Notes: generated by a model from the sequence alone, not told the origin. A stretch of 64,000 nt of DNA from Streptomyces sp. NBC_00258 (GCF_036182465.1 NZ_CP108081.1:9114001-9178000); one strand, 5' to 3'; positions 35,067 through 43,276 are shown, counted from the stretch's first letter. Numbers and translations are program-made.

Positions 35067-35295
35067 CGTCAGCCCCCCGACTCCGCGCCGCGATGGTTCC
35101 ACCGCGGTGTCCCCCTCGCGTGGGATTACCACTCTCCGGGCCGGTTTCAACCCAGTCAACGGAAACGGACAAGCCGCCCGTACGCGGTCTTCACAAGGCC
35201 CGACTTTCGGTCAAGGGGGTCCTACTGAAATAGTTCCCCACGATGTTCGACATCCCTAGACTCCCTGTGATGGGGGAACTTCGGGGGACAACTCA

Positions 35296-37818
35296 GTGGG
35301 GCATGGAGTGCCGGAACTCGTACTGGAATTGAATGGACGGACCTGGACGCTCGATGCGTCCAGGCCATACACCCTCGGACGTGATCCGCAGGGGGACATC
35401 GTGCTCGACGACGCCAGGGTCTCCTGGCGTCACGCCACGATCAGCTGGGGCGGCCGCAGTTGGGTCATCGAGGACCACGGCAGCACCAACGGCACATTCG
35501 TGCAGGGGCAGCGGATCCATCAGATGGAGATCGGCCCGGGCTCGGCCGTGCACCTCGGCAACGCGACCGACGGACCGCGGGTGAGCCTGGGGGGCAACGC
35601 GACCGCCGCCGCACCGCAGGCACAGCCGCAGCAGCAGCCGTACGCCGCGCAGGGCGCGCCGGCGGCGGGCTGGGCCCAGCAGGCTCCGCAGCCGCAGCAG
35701 CACGCACCGGAGCAGGGCTGGCAGCAGCCGCAGCAGGGCGCGCACATTCCGCCGCAGCAAGGACCCGGTGGGGGCGCGGGGGCGCCGCCGGTCTACGGCG
35801 ATCGCAGCCCCACCACGTTCCACCAGTTCTCGCTCGGCCGTGTGATGCGCATCGGCCGTGCGCTGGAGAACGAGCTGGTCGTCTCCGACCTGCAGGTCTC
35901 GCGTCACCACGCGGAGTTCCACGCGACGCCGGACGGCCGCTACGAGATCCGCGACCTCGGCTCGCACAACGGCACGTACGTCAACGGTATGCCGATCGCC
36001 AAGGGTGGCTCCGCGCTGCTCGGCCCGAACGACATCGTCGGCGTCGGTCACTCGACGTTCCGCCTGGTCGGCGACCGGCTCGAGGAGTTCGTCGACACCG
36101 GTGAGGTCTCGTTCTCGGCCCGCCATCTGACGGTGACGGTCGACGGCGGCAAGCAGATCCTCAAGGACGTCTCCTTCGGCGTCCCGGAGAAGTCGCTCGT
36201 CGCGGTCATCGGCCCGTCCGGCTCCGGCAAGTCGACGCTCCTGAAGGCGCTGACGGGCTACCGCCCCGCCAACCAGGGTGACGTCCTCTACGACAACCGG
36301 AACCTGTACAAGCAGTTCGCCGAGCTGCGTCAGCGCATCGGTCTGGTCCCGCAGGACGACATCCTGCACAAGGAGCTGACCGTCAAGAAGGCCCTCAAGT
36401 ACGCGGCCAAACTGCGCTTCCCCGCGGACACCACGACGCAGGAGCGCGACGCCCGGATCGACGAGGTGCTGCGCGAGCTCAAGCTCGACATCCACAAGGA
36501 GAAGAAGGTCACCTCCCTCTCCGGTGGCCAGCGCAAGCGCGTCTCGGTGGCCCTGGAGCTGCTGACCAAGCCGTCGCTGATCTTCCTGGACGAGCCGACC
36601 TCCGGCCTCGACCCGGGCATGGACCGCGACGTCATGCAGCTGCTGCGCGGCCTCGCCGACGACGGCCGTACGGTCCTGGTCGTCACGCACTCGGTCGCCG
36701 AGCTGGCCATCTGCGACAAGCTTCTGGTCATGGCGCCCGGCGGCTCGGTGGCCTATTTCGGTCCGCCCGAGGAGGCTCTGAACTTCTTCGGCTACGACAC
36801 CTGGGCCGATGTCTTCTCCGCCTTCGAGAACTACCGCGACTACGACTGGGCGGGCCGCTGGAAGGGCTCGCAGCACTACCAGATGTACGCCGCGGACATC
36901 GACGCGGTCGCCCCGCAGTCCGTAGACATGCCGTCGGCCCAGTCGATGCGCCCGCCCAAGCCGCAGGGCTGGGGCTCGCAGCTGATGACCCTGATCCGCC
37001 GCTACACGTCGGTGATCGCGTCCGACAAGGGCTTCCTGGCGCTGACGGTGATCCTGCCGGCGGTGCTCGGCGCGGTGAGCCTGCTCATCGAGCCCGACAA
37101 GACGCTGCTGGTGAACAAGCAGCTGGGGCCGAACGGCCTGCCCATCCCGAACAGCACGGCCGCCACGGTGCTGCTGATCCTCGCGGTCGGCGCCTGCTTC
37201 GCGGGCGCCGCGAACTCGGTCCGTGAGCTGATCAAGGAACGGGTCATCTACGAGCGGGAGCGCGCGACCGGCCTGTCCCGCTCCGCGTATCTGATGTCCA
37301 AGGTGATCGTCCTGGGCGTGATCACCATGCTCCAGGGTGCGCTGGTCGGCGCGATCGGCTTCATGAGCCGGACGATCCCCGACGAGGGCCTGATCCTCGG
37401 TGGCGCGGTCGCGATCGAGCTCTCCCTGCCGATCATGGCGCTGGGCTTCACCTCGATGATGTTCGGCCTGGTCATCTCCTCGCTGGTGAAGACCGCCGAG
37501 AAGACCATGCCGCTGCTGGTCATGTTCGCGATCATCCAGGTCGTCTTCACCGGCTGCCTGTTCCCCCTGGCCGGGGCACTGGGCGTCAACGAGTTCTCGT
37601 ATCTGATGCCGTCGCGCTGGGCGGTCGGCGCCGCCGGCACCACGCTCGACTTCAACAAGATCAACCCGCACAACACGACCGACTCGGACCCGCTCTGGGA
37701 CCACGATGCTCTGACCTGGGCGCTGGACATGACCGCGCTGTTCGCGCTGGCCGCAGTCTGCGCCTTCCTCGTGGCGCGCTTCCTGCGCCGCCACGAGCCC
37801 GAGGTCATGCGCAAGTAG
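35296..37818 (+). CDS. FHA-FHA-ABC exporter fusion protein (half transporter)
   Basis: An 840-residue fusion. FHA domain 1 is about residues 8-95 (GRDPQGDIVLDDARVSWRHA, HGSTNGTFVQG). A Gln/Pro/Ala-rich linker (100-170) follows, then FHA domain 2, about 175-260 (GRALENELVVSDLQVSRHHAEF, GSHNGTYVNG). The ABC ATPase has Walker A GPSGSGKST (306-314), LSGGQ (408-412) and Walker B LIFLDEPTSGLD (428-439). A six-helix ABC-2 type membrane domain covers about 560-835. This is the ABCG-like order (ATPase before membrane domain) with FHA phosphothreonine-binding input, so kinase control by a Ser/Thr kinase is likely. GTG start with GGGGGA upstream. The cargo is unknown. Confidence 0.9.
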   Translation: MGHGVPELVLELNGRTWTLDASRPYTLGRDPQGDIVLDDARVSWRHATISWGGRSWVIEDHGSTNGTFVQGQRIHQMEIGPGSAVHLGNATDGPRVSLGGNATAAAPQAQPQQQPYAAQGAPAAGWAQQAPQPQQHAPEQGWQQPQQGAHIPPQQGPGGGAGAPPVYGDRSPTTFHQFSLGRVMRIGRALENELVVSDLQVSRHHAEFHATPDGRYEIRDLGSHNGTYVNGMPIAKGGSALLGPNDIVGVGHSTFRLVGDRLEEFVDTGEVSFSARHLTVTVDGGKQILKDVSFGVPEKSLVAVIGPSGSGKSTLLKALTGYRPANQGDVLYDNRNLYKQFAELRQRIGLVPQDDILHKELTVKKALKYAAKLRFPADTTTQERDARIDEVLRELKLDIHKEKKVTSLSGGQRKRVSVALELLTKPSLIFLDEPTSGLDPGMDRDVMQLLRGLADDGRTVLVVTHSVAELAICDKLLVMAPGGSVAYFGPPEEALNFFGYDTWADVFSAFENYRDYDWAGRWKGSQHYQMYAADIDAVAPQSVDMPSAQSMRPPKPQGWGSQLMTLIRRYTSVIASDKGFLALTVILPAVLGAVSLLIEPDKTLLVNKQLGPNGLPIPNSTAATVLLILAVGACFAGAANSVRELIKERVIYERERATGLSRSAYLMSKVIVLGVITMLQGALVGAIGFMSRTIPDEGLILGGAVAIELSLPIMALGFTSMMFGLVISSLVKTAEKTMPLLVMFAIIQVVFTGCLFPLAGALGVNEFSYLMPSRWAVGAAGTTLDFNKINPHNTTDSDPLWDHDALTWALDMTALFALAAVCAFLVARFLRRHEPEVMRK

Positions 37819-37843
37819 CCAGGCCGGTCACAGCCGACACGCG

Positions 37844-37875
37844 AAGGGCGGCGCCCCGTTGGGGGTGCCGCCCTT
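37844..37875 (+). terminator. Hairpin after the FHA-ABC gene
   Basis: AAGGGCGGCGCCCC pairs with GGGGTGCCGCCCTT across GTTG, with one G-T wobble. The next bases are TC, and a convergent transglycosylase gene lies 31 bp further. Confidence 0.75.
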
Positions 37876-37906
37876 TCGGCGTACGTGTCAGAGGTCCGCG
37901 CAAACC

Positions 37907-38614
37907 TCAGTACGCGCTGTTGACGTTGTCGATCGAGCCGTACCGGTCGGCCGCGTAGTTGGCGGCGGCGGTGATGTTGGCGACCGGGTTGTACTGGCTC
38001 TTGGCCGTGCCGGCGACGTGGTACGCGTCGAAGGTCGGCTTGATGACCTGCAGCAGACCGATGGACGGGACACCGTTGATCGCGTTGATGTCCCAGTTGT
38101 TGATGGCGTTCGGGTCGCCCGCGGACTCCCGGATGATGTTGCGGTGCAGGCCGTCGTACGTGCCCGGGATGCCGTGCTTCTTCATGATGTCCAGCGACTG
38201 GCGTATCCAGCCGTCCAGGTTGTTCGCGTAGGTCTTCGCGGCAGGCTTGACGGCGGCACGCTTGGCGGACCGGCTCGCGGCCTCCTTCGCCTTGCGGGCG
38301 TCCTCGGCCTTCTTCTTCGCGGCGGCCTCCGCGGCCTTCTTGGCGGCAGCGGCGTCGGCGGCCTTCTTCTTCGCGGCAGCGGCCTGGGCGTCGGCCAGCT
38401 GCCCGCTGAGACCGGCCGTGGCGGGCTTGAGCTGCTCAGCGGAGAAGGCGACCGGAGCGGCGGCGACCGAGTCGGCGCTGGCCTGCTGGGTGTTCCCCGG
38501 CACGAGCGAGAACGCGAGGGCCGCGGCACCGAGGGTGGCGACACCGGCGATGGAGAGCTTGTGGGTCTTGGTCAGCGCGCGGCTATGACCAGGAGTGTTC
38601 TGCTGCTTGGGCAT
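37907..38614 (-). CDS. Secreted transglycosylase SLT-domain protein
   Basis: A 235-residue exported cell-wall enzyme. The N-terminal signal/anchor (KLSIAGVATLGAAALAFSLVPGNTQQASA, about 19-47) is followed by an Ala/Lys/Glu-rich coiled coil (about 75-125) and a C-terminal lytic transglycosylase-like domain. Its catalytic Glu is E163 (NIIRESAGDPNAINNWD), and GVPSIGLLQVIKPTF is the SLT GLLQ motif; the end is YGSIDNVNSAY. It should cleave the beta-1,4-glycosidic bonds of peptidoglycan. ATG at 38614 has AGAGG about ten bases upstream. A promoter and a hairpin leader lie upstream. It is convergent with the FHA-ABC gene. Confidence 0.88.
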   Translation of the reverse strand: MPKQQNTPGHSRALTKTHKLSIAGVATLGAAALAFSLVPGNTQQASADSVAAAPVAFSAEQLKPATAGLSGQLADAQAAAAKKKAADAAAAKKAAEAAAKKKAEDARKAKEAASRSAKRAAVKPAAKTYANNLDGWIRQSLDIMKKHGIPGTYDGLHRNIIRESAGDPNAINNWDINAINGVPSIGLLQVIKPTFDAYHVAGTAKSQYNPVANITAAANYAADRYGSIDNVNSAY

Positions 38615-38643
38615 GGCTGATGGACCTCTTCGAATAGCGCGGA

Positions 38644-38721
38644 GGTCGCTCTCGGCCCGATGGGGACAAGGATGTTTCCGGGACAAGCACCACGGGTAAA
38701 GACCTGCGGCGCCGAGCGACC
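38644..38721 (-). promoter_or_regulatory. Structured 5' leader (long-range hairpin) of the transglycosylase gene
   Basis: On the minus strand GGTCGCTCGGC (38721-38711) pairs with GCCGAGAGCGACC (38656-38644), 11 base pairs with a two-base bulge, enclosing about 55 nt. The closing arm ends about 30 nt before the ATG. The leader begins at the expected transcription start, so the RNA would open directly into this stem. It is not a match I recognise to the c-di-AMP (ydaO) riboswitch. Confidence 0.55.
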
Positions 38722-38729
38722 GATGGCCA

Positions 38730-38758
38730 TTCTTAGCGGTCGCAATTTTCTGTGGCAA
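38730..38758 (-). promoter_or_regulatory. Sigma-70 type promoter of the transglycosylase gene
   Basis: On the minus strand TTGCCA (38758-38753), a 17-base spacer, then TAAGAA/T (38735-38730). Transcription would start near 38723, about 110 nt before the ATG. Spacing and hexamers fit the vegetative HrdB class. Confidence 0.6.
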
Positions 38759-38803
38759 AGGTGTGACGTACGAACCCGGGTAGTGGACCCGGTCAGGGCA
38801 AAT

Positions 38804-38829
38804 CGGGGCAGACCGATACGTCTGCCCCG
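38804..38829 (-). terminator. Perfect hairpin after the queA-like gene
   Basis: CGGGGCAGAC pairs exactly with GTCTGCCCCG across CGATAC; on the minus strand it is followed by ATTTG. It is 86 bp after the queA-like stop and upstream of the transglycosylase promoter, so it separates the two transcripts. Confidence 0.75.
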
Positions 38830-38914
38830 CTCACCAGGAGTCCCTTTGTCTCCTAGGTCCCTTCGTACGTGATGTGCGTCCTATGTGCGGGCTCACACCG
38901 GCTCCGGTCCTGTC

Positions 38915-40042
38915 TCACCAACAGTTGCTGGCGCAATGCTCTGTGTGAGGGGCCTCCTCCGGGAGGATGAGGTGCACGTCGCCGAACTCGTGCCACAGGT
39001 AGCGCCCCCGCAGCGCCGCGTCGTACCCGCGGTCGATCGCGGCCCGCCCCGCGACCGCCTCCAGCATCAGCAGATGCGAGGCCTCGGGCTCGTGCAGCCC
39101 CGTGAGCAGCCCGTCGACGACCCGCACCCCGCGCTCCGGGGTCACCACGAGATCGGTCCAGCCCTCCGCCGCCCGCACCACGCCGTCGGCACCGGTCGCC
39201 GACTCCACCGCCCGTACGGCCGTCGTCCCCACCGCGACGACCCTGCCGTCGCCGGCCCCGGCCGCGTTGATCAGCCGCGCCGAGGTCTCCGGCACCGCGA
39301 AGCGCTCCGGGTACGGCGGCTCGTGCGCCTCGGCCGAGGCGACCCCGGTGTGCAGGGTGACGGGCGCGAACTGCACACCCCGGCTCACCAGCGCCGCCAC
39401 CAGCCGCGCGGTGAAGGGCCGGGCCGCGCTCGGCATCTCCGCACTGCCCGATCCGTCGGCGCCCGGCAGTGCGAACACCGTCTGGTACGCGGACAACGGC
39501 TGGTCCCGCTCCGTATAGGAGTAACGAATGGGCCTCCCGCGCCGGCCCAGCAACCCCAGGACGTCGGCCTCCGGCCCCGGGCCGTCCGTCTCCGGCACCT
39601 CTCCGCCCGGTTCCGACACCCGCCCCCACCACAGCCGAGGACTCCGCTCCGTGAGGGGCTCCTCAAGGACGAGCCGTACGCCCCCGGGGAGACGCACCTC
39701 TGTCCCCGCGGGCCCACCCGCACGCGCGCGCGTGGTGCCCCTTCCGTCGGGATCCCGCACTTCCACGGCCCAGCGCCCGTCGTCCCCCCGCGTGGAGAAA
39801 TGCACCACCACGCGCGCGTGCCCGATCCTCCCGTCCACGGCGGCCGCCAGCGTCGGCGACGTGTTCACGATGAGCAGGTCCCCGGCTCTCAGCAGGCACG
39901 GCAGCTCAGCGAACCCGTGATGCGACACCTCCGTACCCCGCGAGACGAGCAGCCGCACCGCGTCACGGTCGAGCCCCGGCCCCCGCTGCTCGGCGGGCAC
40001 CCGGGCCGACAGTTCCTCCGGCACCCGAAGGGCCGTCGTCAT
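38915..40042 (-). CDS. S-adenosylmethionine:tRNA ribosyltransferase-isomerase (QueA-like)
   Basis: A 375-residue QueA-family protein. QueA makes epoxyqueuosine in tRNA by transferring the ribosyl part of SAM. Conserved QueA stretches are RPIRYSYTERDQPLSAYQTVFA, PSAARPFTARLV, RGVQFAPVTLHTGV, EPPYPERFAVPE, VVAVGTTAVRAVES, LLTGLHEPEASHLLML and LWHEFGDVHLIL. Compared with E. coli QueA, the N-terminal region is diverged. The ATG overlaps the SDR stop (ATGA), so it is the second gene of a two-gene operon with a reductase. No queC-queF or tgt genes are in the window, so a role in queuosine versus another SAM-ribosyl transfer is open. Confidence 0.85.
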   Translation of the reverse strand: MTTALRVPEELSARVPAEQRGPGLDRDAVRLLVSRGTEVSHHGFAELPCLLRAGDLLIVNTSPTLAAAVDGRIGHARVVVHFSTRGDDGRWAVEVRDPDGRGTTRARAGGPAGTEVRLPGGVRLVLEEPLTERSPRLWWGRVSEPGGEVPETDGPGPEADVLGLLGRRGRPIRYSYTERDQPLSAYQTVFALPGADGSGSAEMPSAARPFTARLVAALVSRGVQFAPVTLHTGVASAEAHEPPYPERFAVPETSARLINAAGAGDGRVVAVGTTAVRAVESATGADGVVRAAEGWTDLVVTPERGVRVVDGLLTGLHEPEASHLLMLEAVAGRAAIDRGYDAALRGRYLWHEFGDVHLILPEEAPHTEHCASNCW

Positions 40043-40734
40043 CGCTCCTCCAGCAGTGACGGCGCCCCGAAGCGCCCGCTGGCCGGACGCCGGTCGATCA
40101 GCCGCAGAAAGGCAGGCACGACATGGACCGGCTCAGGCCGTGGATTCTCGTCGTCCGGCACGGCCGCCGCGTACAGATCGGTGCCCATGTCGCCCGGGTC
40201 GACCGCCCAGACCCGCAGCCCGGGCTCCTCCTCCCCGAGCACCGCCGACAGATGGTCCAGCGCCGCCTTCGAGGCCCCGTAACCGCCCCAGGTCTCGTAC
40301 GCCTCGGCCGCGGCGTCCGAGCTGACATCGATCACCGCGCCCTTGGGGGACTCCCGCAGCAGCGGCAGCGCCTCCTGGATCAGGCCGAGCGCCGCGACCA
40401 CATTGACCTCCAGGGCCCGCCGCAGCCCGTCCAGGGCCAGCGCGTCGAGACGCACGAGCGGTTCGGCGCCCAGCGCGCTGGCGTTGTTCACCAGGAGATC
40501 GACGCCACCGAGCTCCCGCGCCGCCGCCACCAGACCGGCCCGATGAGCACCGTCCGTGACGTCCCCGGGCAGCGCCTCCACCCGTGTCCCGTACTTGGCG
40601 ACGGCGGCGGCCGTCTCATGGAGGACCCCCGCCGTTCTGGCGTCGAGCACCAGATCCCAGCCGCGCTCCGCCAGGGCCTCGGCGAGTGCGCGCCCCAGCC
40701 CCTTCGAAGCCCCCGTGATGATCGCTACCGGCAT
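40039..40734 (-). CDS. SDR family NAD(P)-dependent oxidoreductase
   Basis: A 231-residue short-chain dehydrogenase with TGASKGLG (8-15), NNAS at about 82-85 (variant of NNAG), VSSDA, and YGASK (Y about 147, K about 151). The protein ends SGRFGAPSLLEER. It begins at the ATG at 40734, 4 residues before the first beta strand; the open frame upstream is antisense to the sensor-kinase gene. Its stop overlaps the queA-like start (ATGA), so the two are co-expressed. Substrate unknown. It is divergent from the GAF kinase. Confidence 0.87.
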   Translation of the reverse strand: MPVAIITGASKGLGRALAEALAERGWDLVLDARTAGVLHETAAAVAKYGTRVEALPGDVTDGAHRAGLVAAARELGGVDLLVNNASALGAEPLVRLDALALDGLRRALEVNVVAALGLIQEALPLLRESPKGAVIDVSSDAAAEAYETWGGYGASKAALDHLSAVLGEEEPGLRVWAVDPGDMGTDLYAAAVPDDENPRPEPVHVVPAFLRLIDRRPASGRFGAPSLLEER

Positions 40735-40921
40735 GACATCCGTCCCCTCGTCCCATGGCCGCCGTTCCCGGCGAGTGCTTCCAACGTAGGAACCGGACCG
40801 CCCCCGCCGCCTCGTGCGCGGGCCGCAATGCGAAGGGGCCCTTAGCCCTAGGCCCAGCGGCCCAGGGAGGGCCGCCACAGGTCGGATACGCGCTGTCACA
40901 CCCCGCCGGTACCGTGAGGTC

Positions 40922-42067
40922 ATGAGCAAAGGACCCCGCTCGGGCCTGTCGGCGGTGAGCACCGCACTGCTGGCCATGAGCCGACACCTCGAGGTGCGCG
41001 ACGTCCTCAAGACGATCGTCGCCTCGGCCCGCGAACTGCTCGACGCGCAGTACGCGGCTCTGGGGGTCCCCGACGACCACGGCGGCTTCGCCCAGTTCGT
41101 CGTCGACGGCGTCAGCGACGCCCAGTGGAAGGCCATCGGACCGCTCCCGCGCCAGCACGGCATCCTCGCCGCGATGCTGCACGAGGCCCGCCCCGAGCGC
41201 CTGGCCGACGTGCGCAAGGACCCCCGCTTCGAGGGCTGGCCCTCCGCCCACCCCGACATGTCCGACTTCCTGGGCCTGCCCATCCGCGACGGCGACGAGG
41301 TCATGGGCGCCCTCTTCCTCGCCAACAAGAACTGCCCCAAGCCGGAAGGCGGTTGCGGCTTCACCGAGGACGACGAGGAACTCCTGACGATCCTCGCCCA
41401 GCACGCCGCGATCGCCCTCACGAACGCCCGCCTGTACGAGCGCAGCCGCGAACTCACCATCGCCGAGGAGCGCTCCCGCCTCGCACACGAACTGCACGAC
41501 GCCGTCAGCCAGAAGCTGTTCTCCCTGCGCCTCACCGCCCAGGCCGCCGCCGCACTGGTCGACCGAGACCCGGCCCGCGCCAAGGGCGAACTCCAGCAGG
41601 TGGCCGCCCTCGCCGCCGAGGCCGCCGACGAACTGCGCGCGGCCGTCGTCGAGTTGCGCCCCGCGGCCCTCGACGAGGACGGACTGGTCGCCACGCTGCG
41701 CACCCAGATACAGGTCCTCGACCGTGCCCACTCCGCGCGCGTGACCTTCGACAGCTGCGGTGTCCGCGCACTGCCCGCGTCCCAGGAGGAGGCCATGCTG
41801 CGCGTCGCCCAGGAGGCGCTGCACAACGCGCTGCGGCACTCCGGCGCCGCCCGCGTCGACGTCACCCTGGAGCGGCACGGGCCGGGCGCCGTCCTGCGCG
41901 TCATCGACGACGGCAGCGGATTCGAACCCAGGGCGACACGCCGCGCGGGCCGCCACCTGGGCCTCGTGTCCATGCGCGACCGGACCAACGGCGTCGGGGG
42001 CACGCTCACCGTGGAATCGGCGCCCGGAAAGGGCACCACGATCGAGATGGAGGTCCCTGGTGGCTGA
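40922..42067 (+). CDS. GAF-domain sensor histidine kinase
   Basis: A 381-residue cytoplasmic kinase. A single GAF domain covers about residues 20-170 (HPDMSDFLGLPIRDGDEVMGALFLANK), related to the DevS/DosS type, and the phosphoacceptor HisKA_3 helix is EERSRLAHELHDAVSQ with H189. The HATPase_c has N-box VAQEALHNALRHS, G1 DDGSGFEP and G2 GRHLGLVSMRDR. No transmembrane helix is present, so a diffusible signal or redox/gas cue is likely; haem binding is not proven. ATG at 40922 with GAGG four bases upstream. Its stop overlaps the response-regulator GTG by 8 bases. From memory the pair lies beside chpE in S. coelicolor. Confidence 0.92.
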   Translation: MSKGPRSGLSAVSTALLAMSRHLEVRDVLKTIVASARELLDAQYAALGVPDDHGGFAQFVVDGVSDAQWKAIGPLPRQHGILAAMLHEARPERLADVRKDPRFEGWPSAHPDMSDFLGLPIRDGDEVMGALFLANKNCPKPEGGCGFTEDDEELLTILAQHAAIALTNARLYERSRELTIAEERSRLAHELHDAVSQKLFSLRLTAQAAAALVDRDPARAKGELQQVAALAAEAADELRAAVVELRPAALDEDGLVATLRTQIQVLDRAHSARVTFDSCGVRALPASQEEAMLRVAQEALHNALRHSGAARVDVTLERHGPGAVLRVIDDGSGFEPRATRRAGRHLGLVSMRDRTNGVGGTLTVESAPGKGTTIEMEVPGG

Positions 42068-42704
42068 CGCAATCAAGGTGCTGCTCGTCGACGACCACCA
42101 AGTGGTCCGCCGGGGCCTGCGCACCTTCCTCGAAGTACAGGACGACATCGAGGTCGTGGGAGAGGCGTCCGACGGCGCCGAAGGAGTCGCCCGCGCCGAG
42201 GAGTTGAAACCCGACGTCGTCCTCATGGACGTCAAGATGCCGGGCATGGACGGCGTGGAGGCCCTGCGCAGGCTCCGCGAACTCGACAACCCCGCGCGCG
42301 TGCTCATCGTCACCAGCTTCACCGAGCAGCGCACGGTGATCCCGGCCCTGCGCGCGGGCGCCGCCGGGTACGTCTACAAGGACGTGGACCCCGACGCCCT
42401 CGCCGGAGCCATCCGCTCGGTCCACGCCGGACACATCCTGCTCCAGCCCGAGGTGGCCGGTGCGCTGCTGTCCCAGGAGGAGACCAACTACGGCCAGGGG
42501 CGAGGCAGTTCACTCACCGAGCGGGAGCGCGAGGTGCTCGGCCTGATCGCCGACGGGCGCTCCAACCGCGAGATCGCCCGCGCCCTCGTCCTCTCCGAGA
42601 AGACCGTCAAGACACATGTCTCGAACATCCTGATGAAACTCGACCTCGCCGACCGAACACAGGCCGCGCTGTGGGCCGTACGCCATGGTGTGGTCGACGG
42701 ATGA
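42060..42704 (+). CDS. NarL/FixJ-family response regulator
   Basis: A 214-residue two-domain regulator. The receiver has DD at 11-12, phosphoacceptor D57 (VVLMDVKMPGMDG), Thr/Ser in LIVTSFTE and Lys in YVYKDVD. The DNA-binding domain (about 145-205) is LuxR-type: LTEREREVLGLIADGRSNREIARALVLSEKTVKTHVSNILMKL. The GTG start has GGAGG six bases upstream, inside the end of the kinase gene, so both products are translated together. Targets are unknown; chpE directly downstream is a candidate. Confidence 0.93.
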   Translation: MADAIKVLLVDDHQVVRRGLRTFLEVQDDIEVVGEASDGAEGVARAEELKPDVVLMDVKMPGMDGVEALRRLRELDNPARVLIVTSFTEQRTVIPALRAGAAGYVYKDVDPDALAGAIRSVHAGHILLQPEVAGALLSQEETNYGQGRGSSLTEREREVLGLIADGRSNREIARALVLSEKTVKTHVSNILMKLDLADRTQAALWAVRHGVVDG

Positions 42705-42851
42705 CCTGCTGATCCGCGGATCGGTGGTCTTCCGGAGAGGACTACGGACGGCAACACGGAGGGTCCCGTTCCGGAGTGAGATTCATACCGTCGTGGGAAT
42801 GTCCCCCGGATGGCGCATCCTTCCGGGAACTCCGCCGTTCTCCAGTGCGTG

Positions 42852-42870
42852 CTGCGGCGCTTTGCCGCAG
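42852..42870 (+). promoter_or_regulatory. Hairpin in the chpE 5' leader
   Basis: CTGCGGC (42852-42858), loop GCTTT, GCCGCAG (42864-42870): an exact 7-bp stem 9 bases before the GGAGAGGG ribosome-binding site. It could influence translation of the chaplin mRNA. Confidence 0.45.
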
Positions 42871-42896
42871 TGGTTCACAAGGAGAGGGCTCAAGAA

Positions 42897-43142
42897 GTGA
42901 AGAACCTGAAGAAGGCCGCAGCCGTCACGATGGTGGCCGGTGGCCTGGTTGCCGCCGGTGCCGGTTTCGCCTCCGCCACCGATGGTGCGCACGCGGGCGG
43001 CAAGGCCGTTGGCTCGCCGGGCGTCGCCTCGGGCAATCTCGTCCAGGTCCCCGTCGCCATCCCGGTGAACGCGGTCGGCAACACCGTGAACGTTGTCGGC
43101 ATCCTGAACCCGGCGTTCGGCAACGACGGCTTCAACGGCTGA
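42897..43142 (+). CDS. chpE: Short chaplin ChpE
   Basis: An 81-residue secreted surface-active protein. The signal peptide (KNLKKAAAVTMVAGGLVAAGAGFASA, cleavage about residue 27) is followed by one chaplin domain: AVGSPGVASGNLVQVPVAIPVNAVGNTVNVVGILNPAFGN. It has no cysteine, unlike ChpD/F/G/H, which is the known mark of ChpE. Chaplins self-assemble into amyloid-like fibrils that lower surface tension and coat aerial hyphae. GTG at 42897 has AAGGAGAGGG upstream and starts exactly the signal peptide; an in-frame ATG 29 codons earlier would bury it. Confidence 0.92.
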   Translation: MKNLKKAAAVTMVAGGLVAAGAGFASATDGAHAGGKAVGSPGVASGNLVQVPVAIPVNAVGNTVNVVGILNPAFGNDGFNG

Positions 43143-43170
43143 CGTTCGCGCCTCGGGTCACCAGTGACCA

Positions 43171-43200
43171 CCGGCCTTCCAGGCACGCCTGGGGGGCCGG
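43171..43200 (+). terminator. Hairpin after chpE
   Basis: CCGGCC-TT-CCAGG pairs with CCTGG-GG-GGCCGG over CACG; only the two T-G pairs are non-canonical. It is followed by TCCGGTTTTC. It lies 28 bp after the stop. Confidence 0.75.
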
Positions 43201-43214
43201 TCCGGTTTTCGACC

Positions 43215-43276
43215 CGCCCCTGAAAGCTCGGCCGGCTCTTTTCAGGGGCGCGGGGAACTGCGCGACCAGCCACAGA
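43215..43276 (+). repeat. Dispersed 3'-end motif, copy 2, with its own inverted repeat
   Basis: CGCCCCTGAAA (43215-43225) pairs with TTTCAGGGGCG (43240-43250), and the right arm opens GGGGCGCGGGGAACTGCGCGACCAGCC (43245-43271). The same motif joined to a hairpin occurs after the GlsB-type gene and after the SPFH gene. Confidence 0.65.

Noticed and set aside
38615..38760. ydaO-type c-di-AMP riboswitch upstream of the transglycosylase gene
   Set aside because: The leader is only about 110 nt and the conserved GGGGGAACC-like core is not visible. Only an unnamed stem is claimed.
40039..42072. A single 677-codon minus-strand frame including the SDR gene and the opposite strand of the GAF kinase
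   Set aside because: Everything before the TGASKGLG motif is antisense to the kinase gene, so the SDR starts at 40734.
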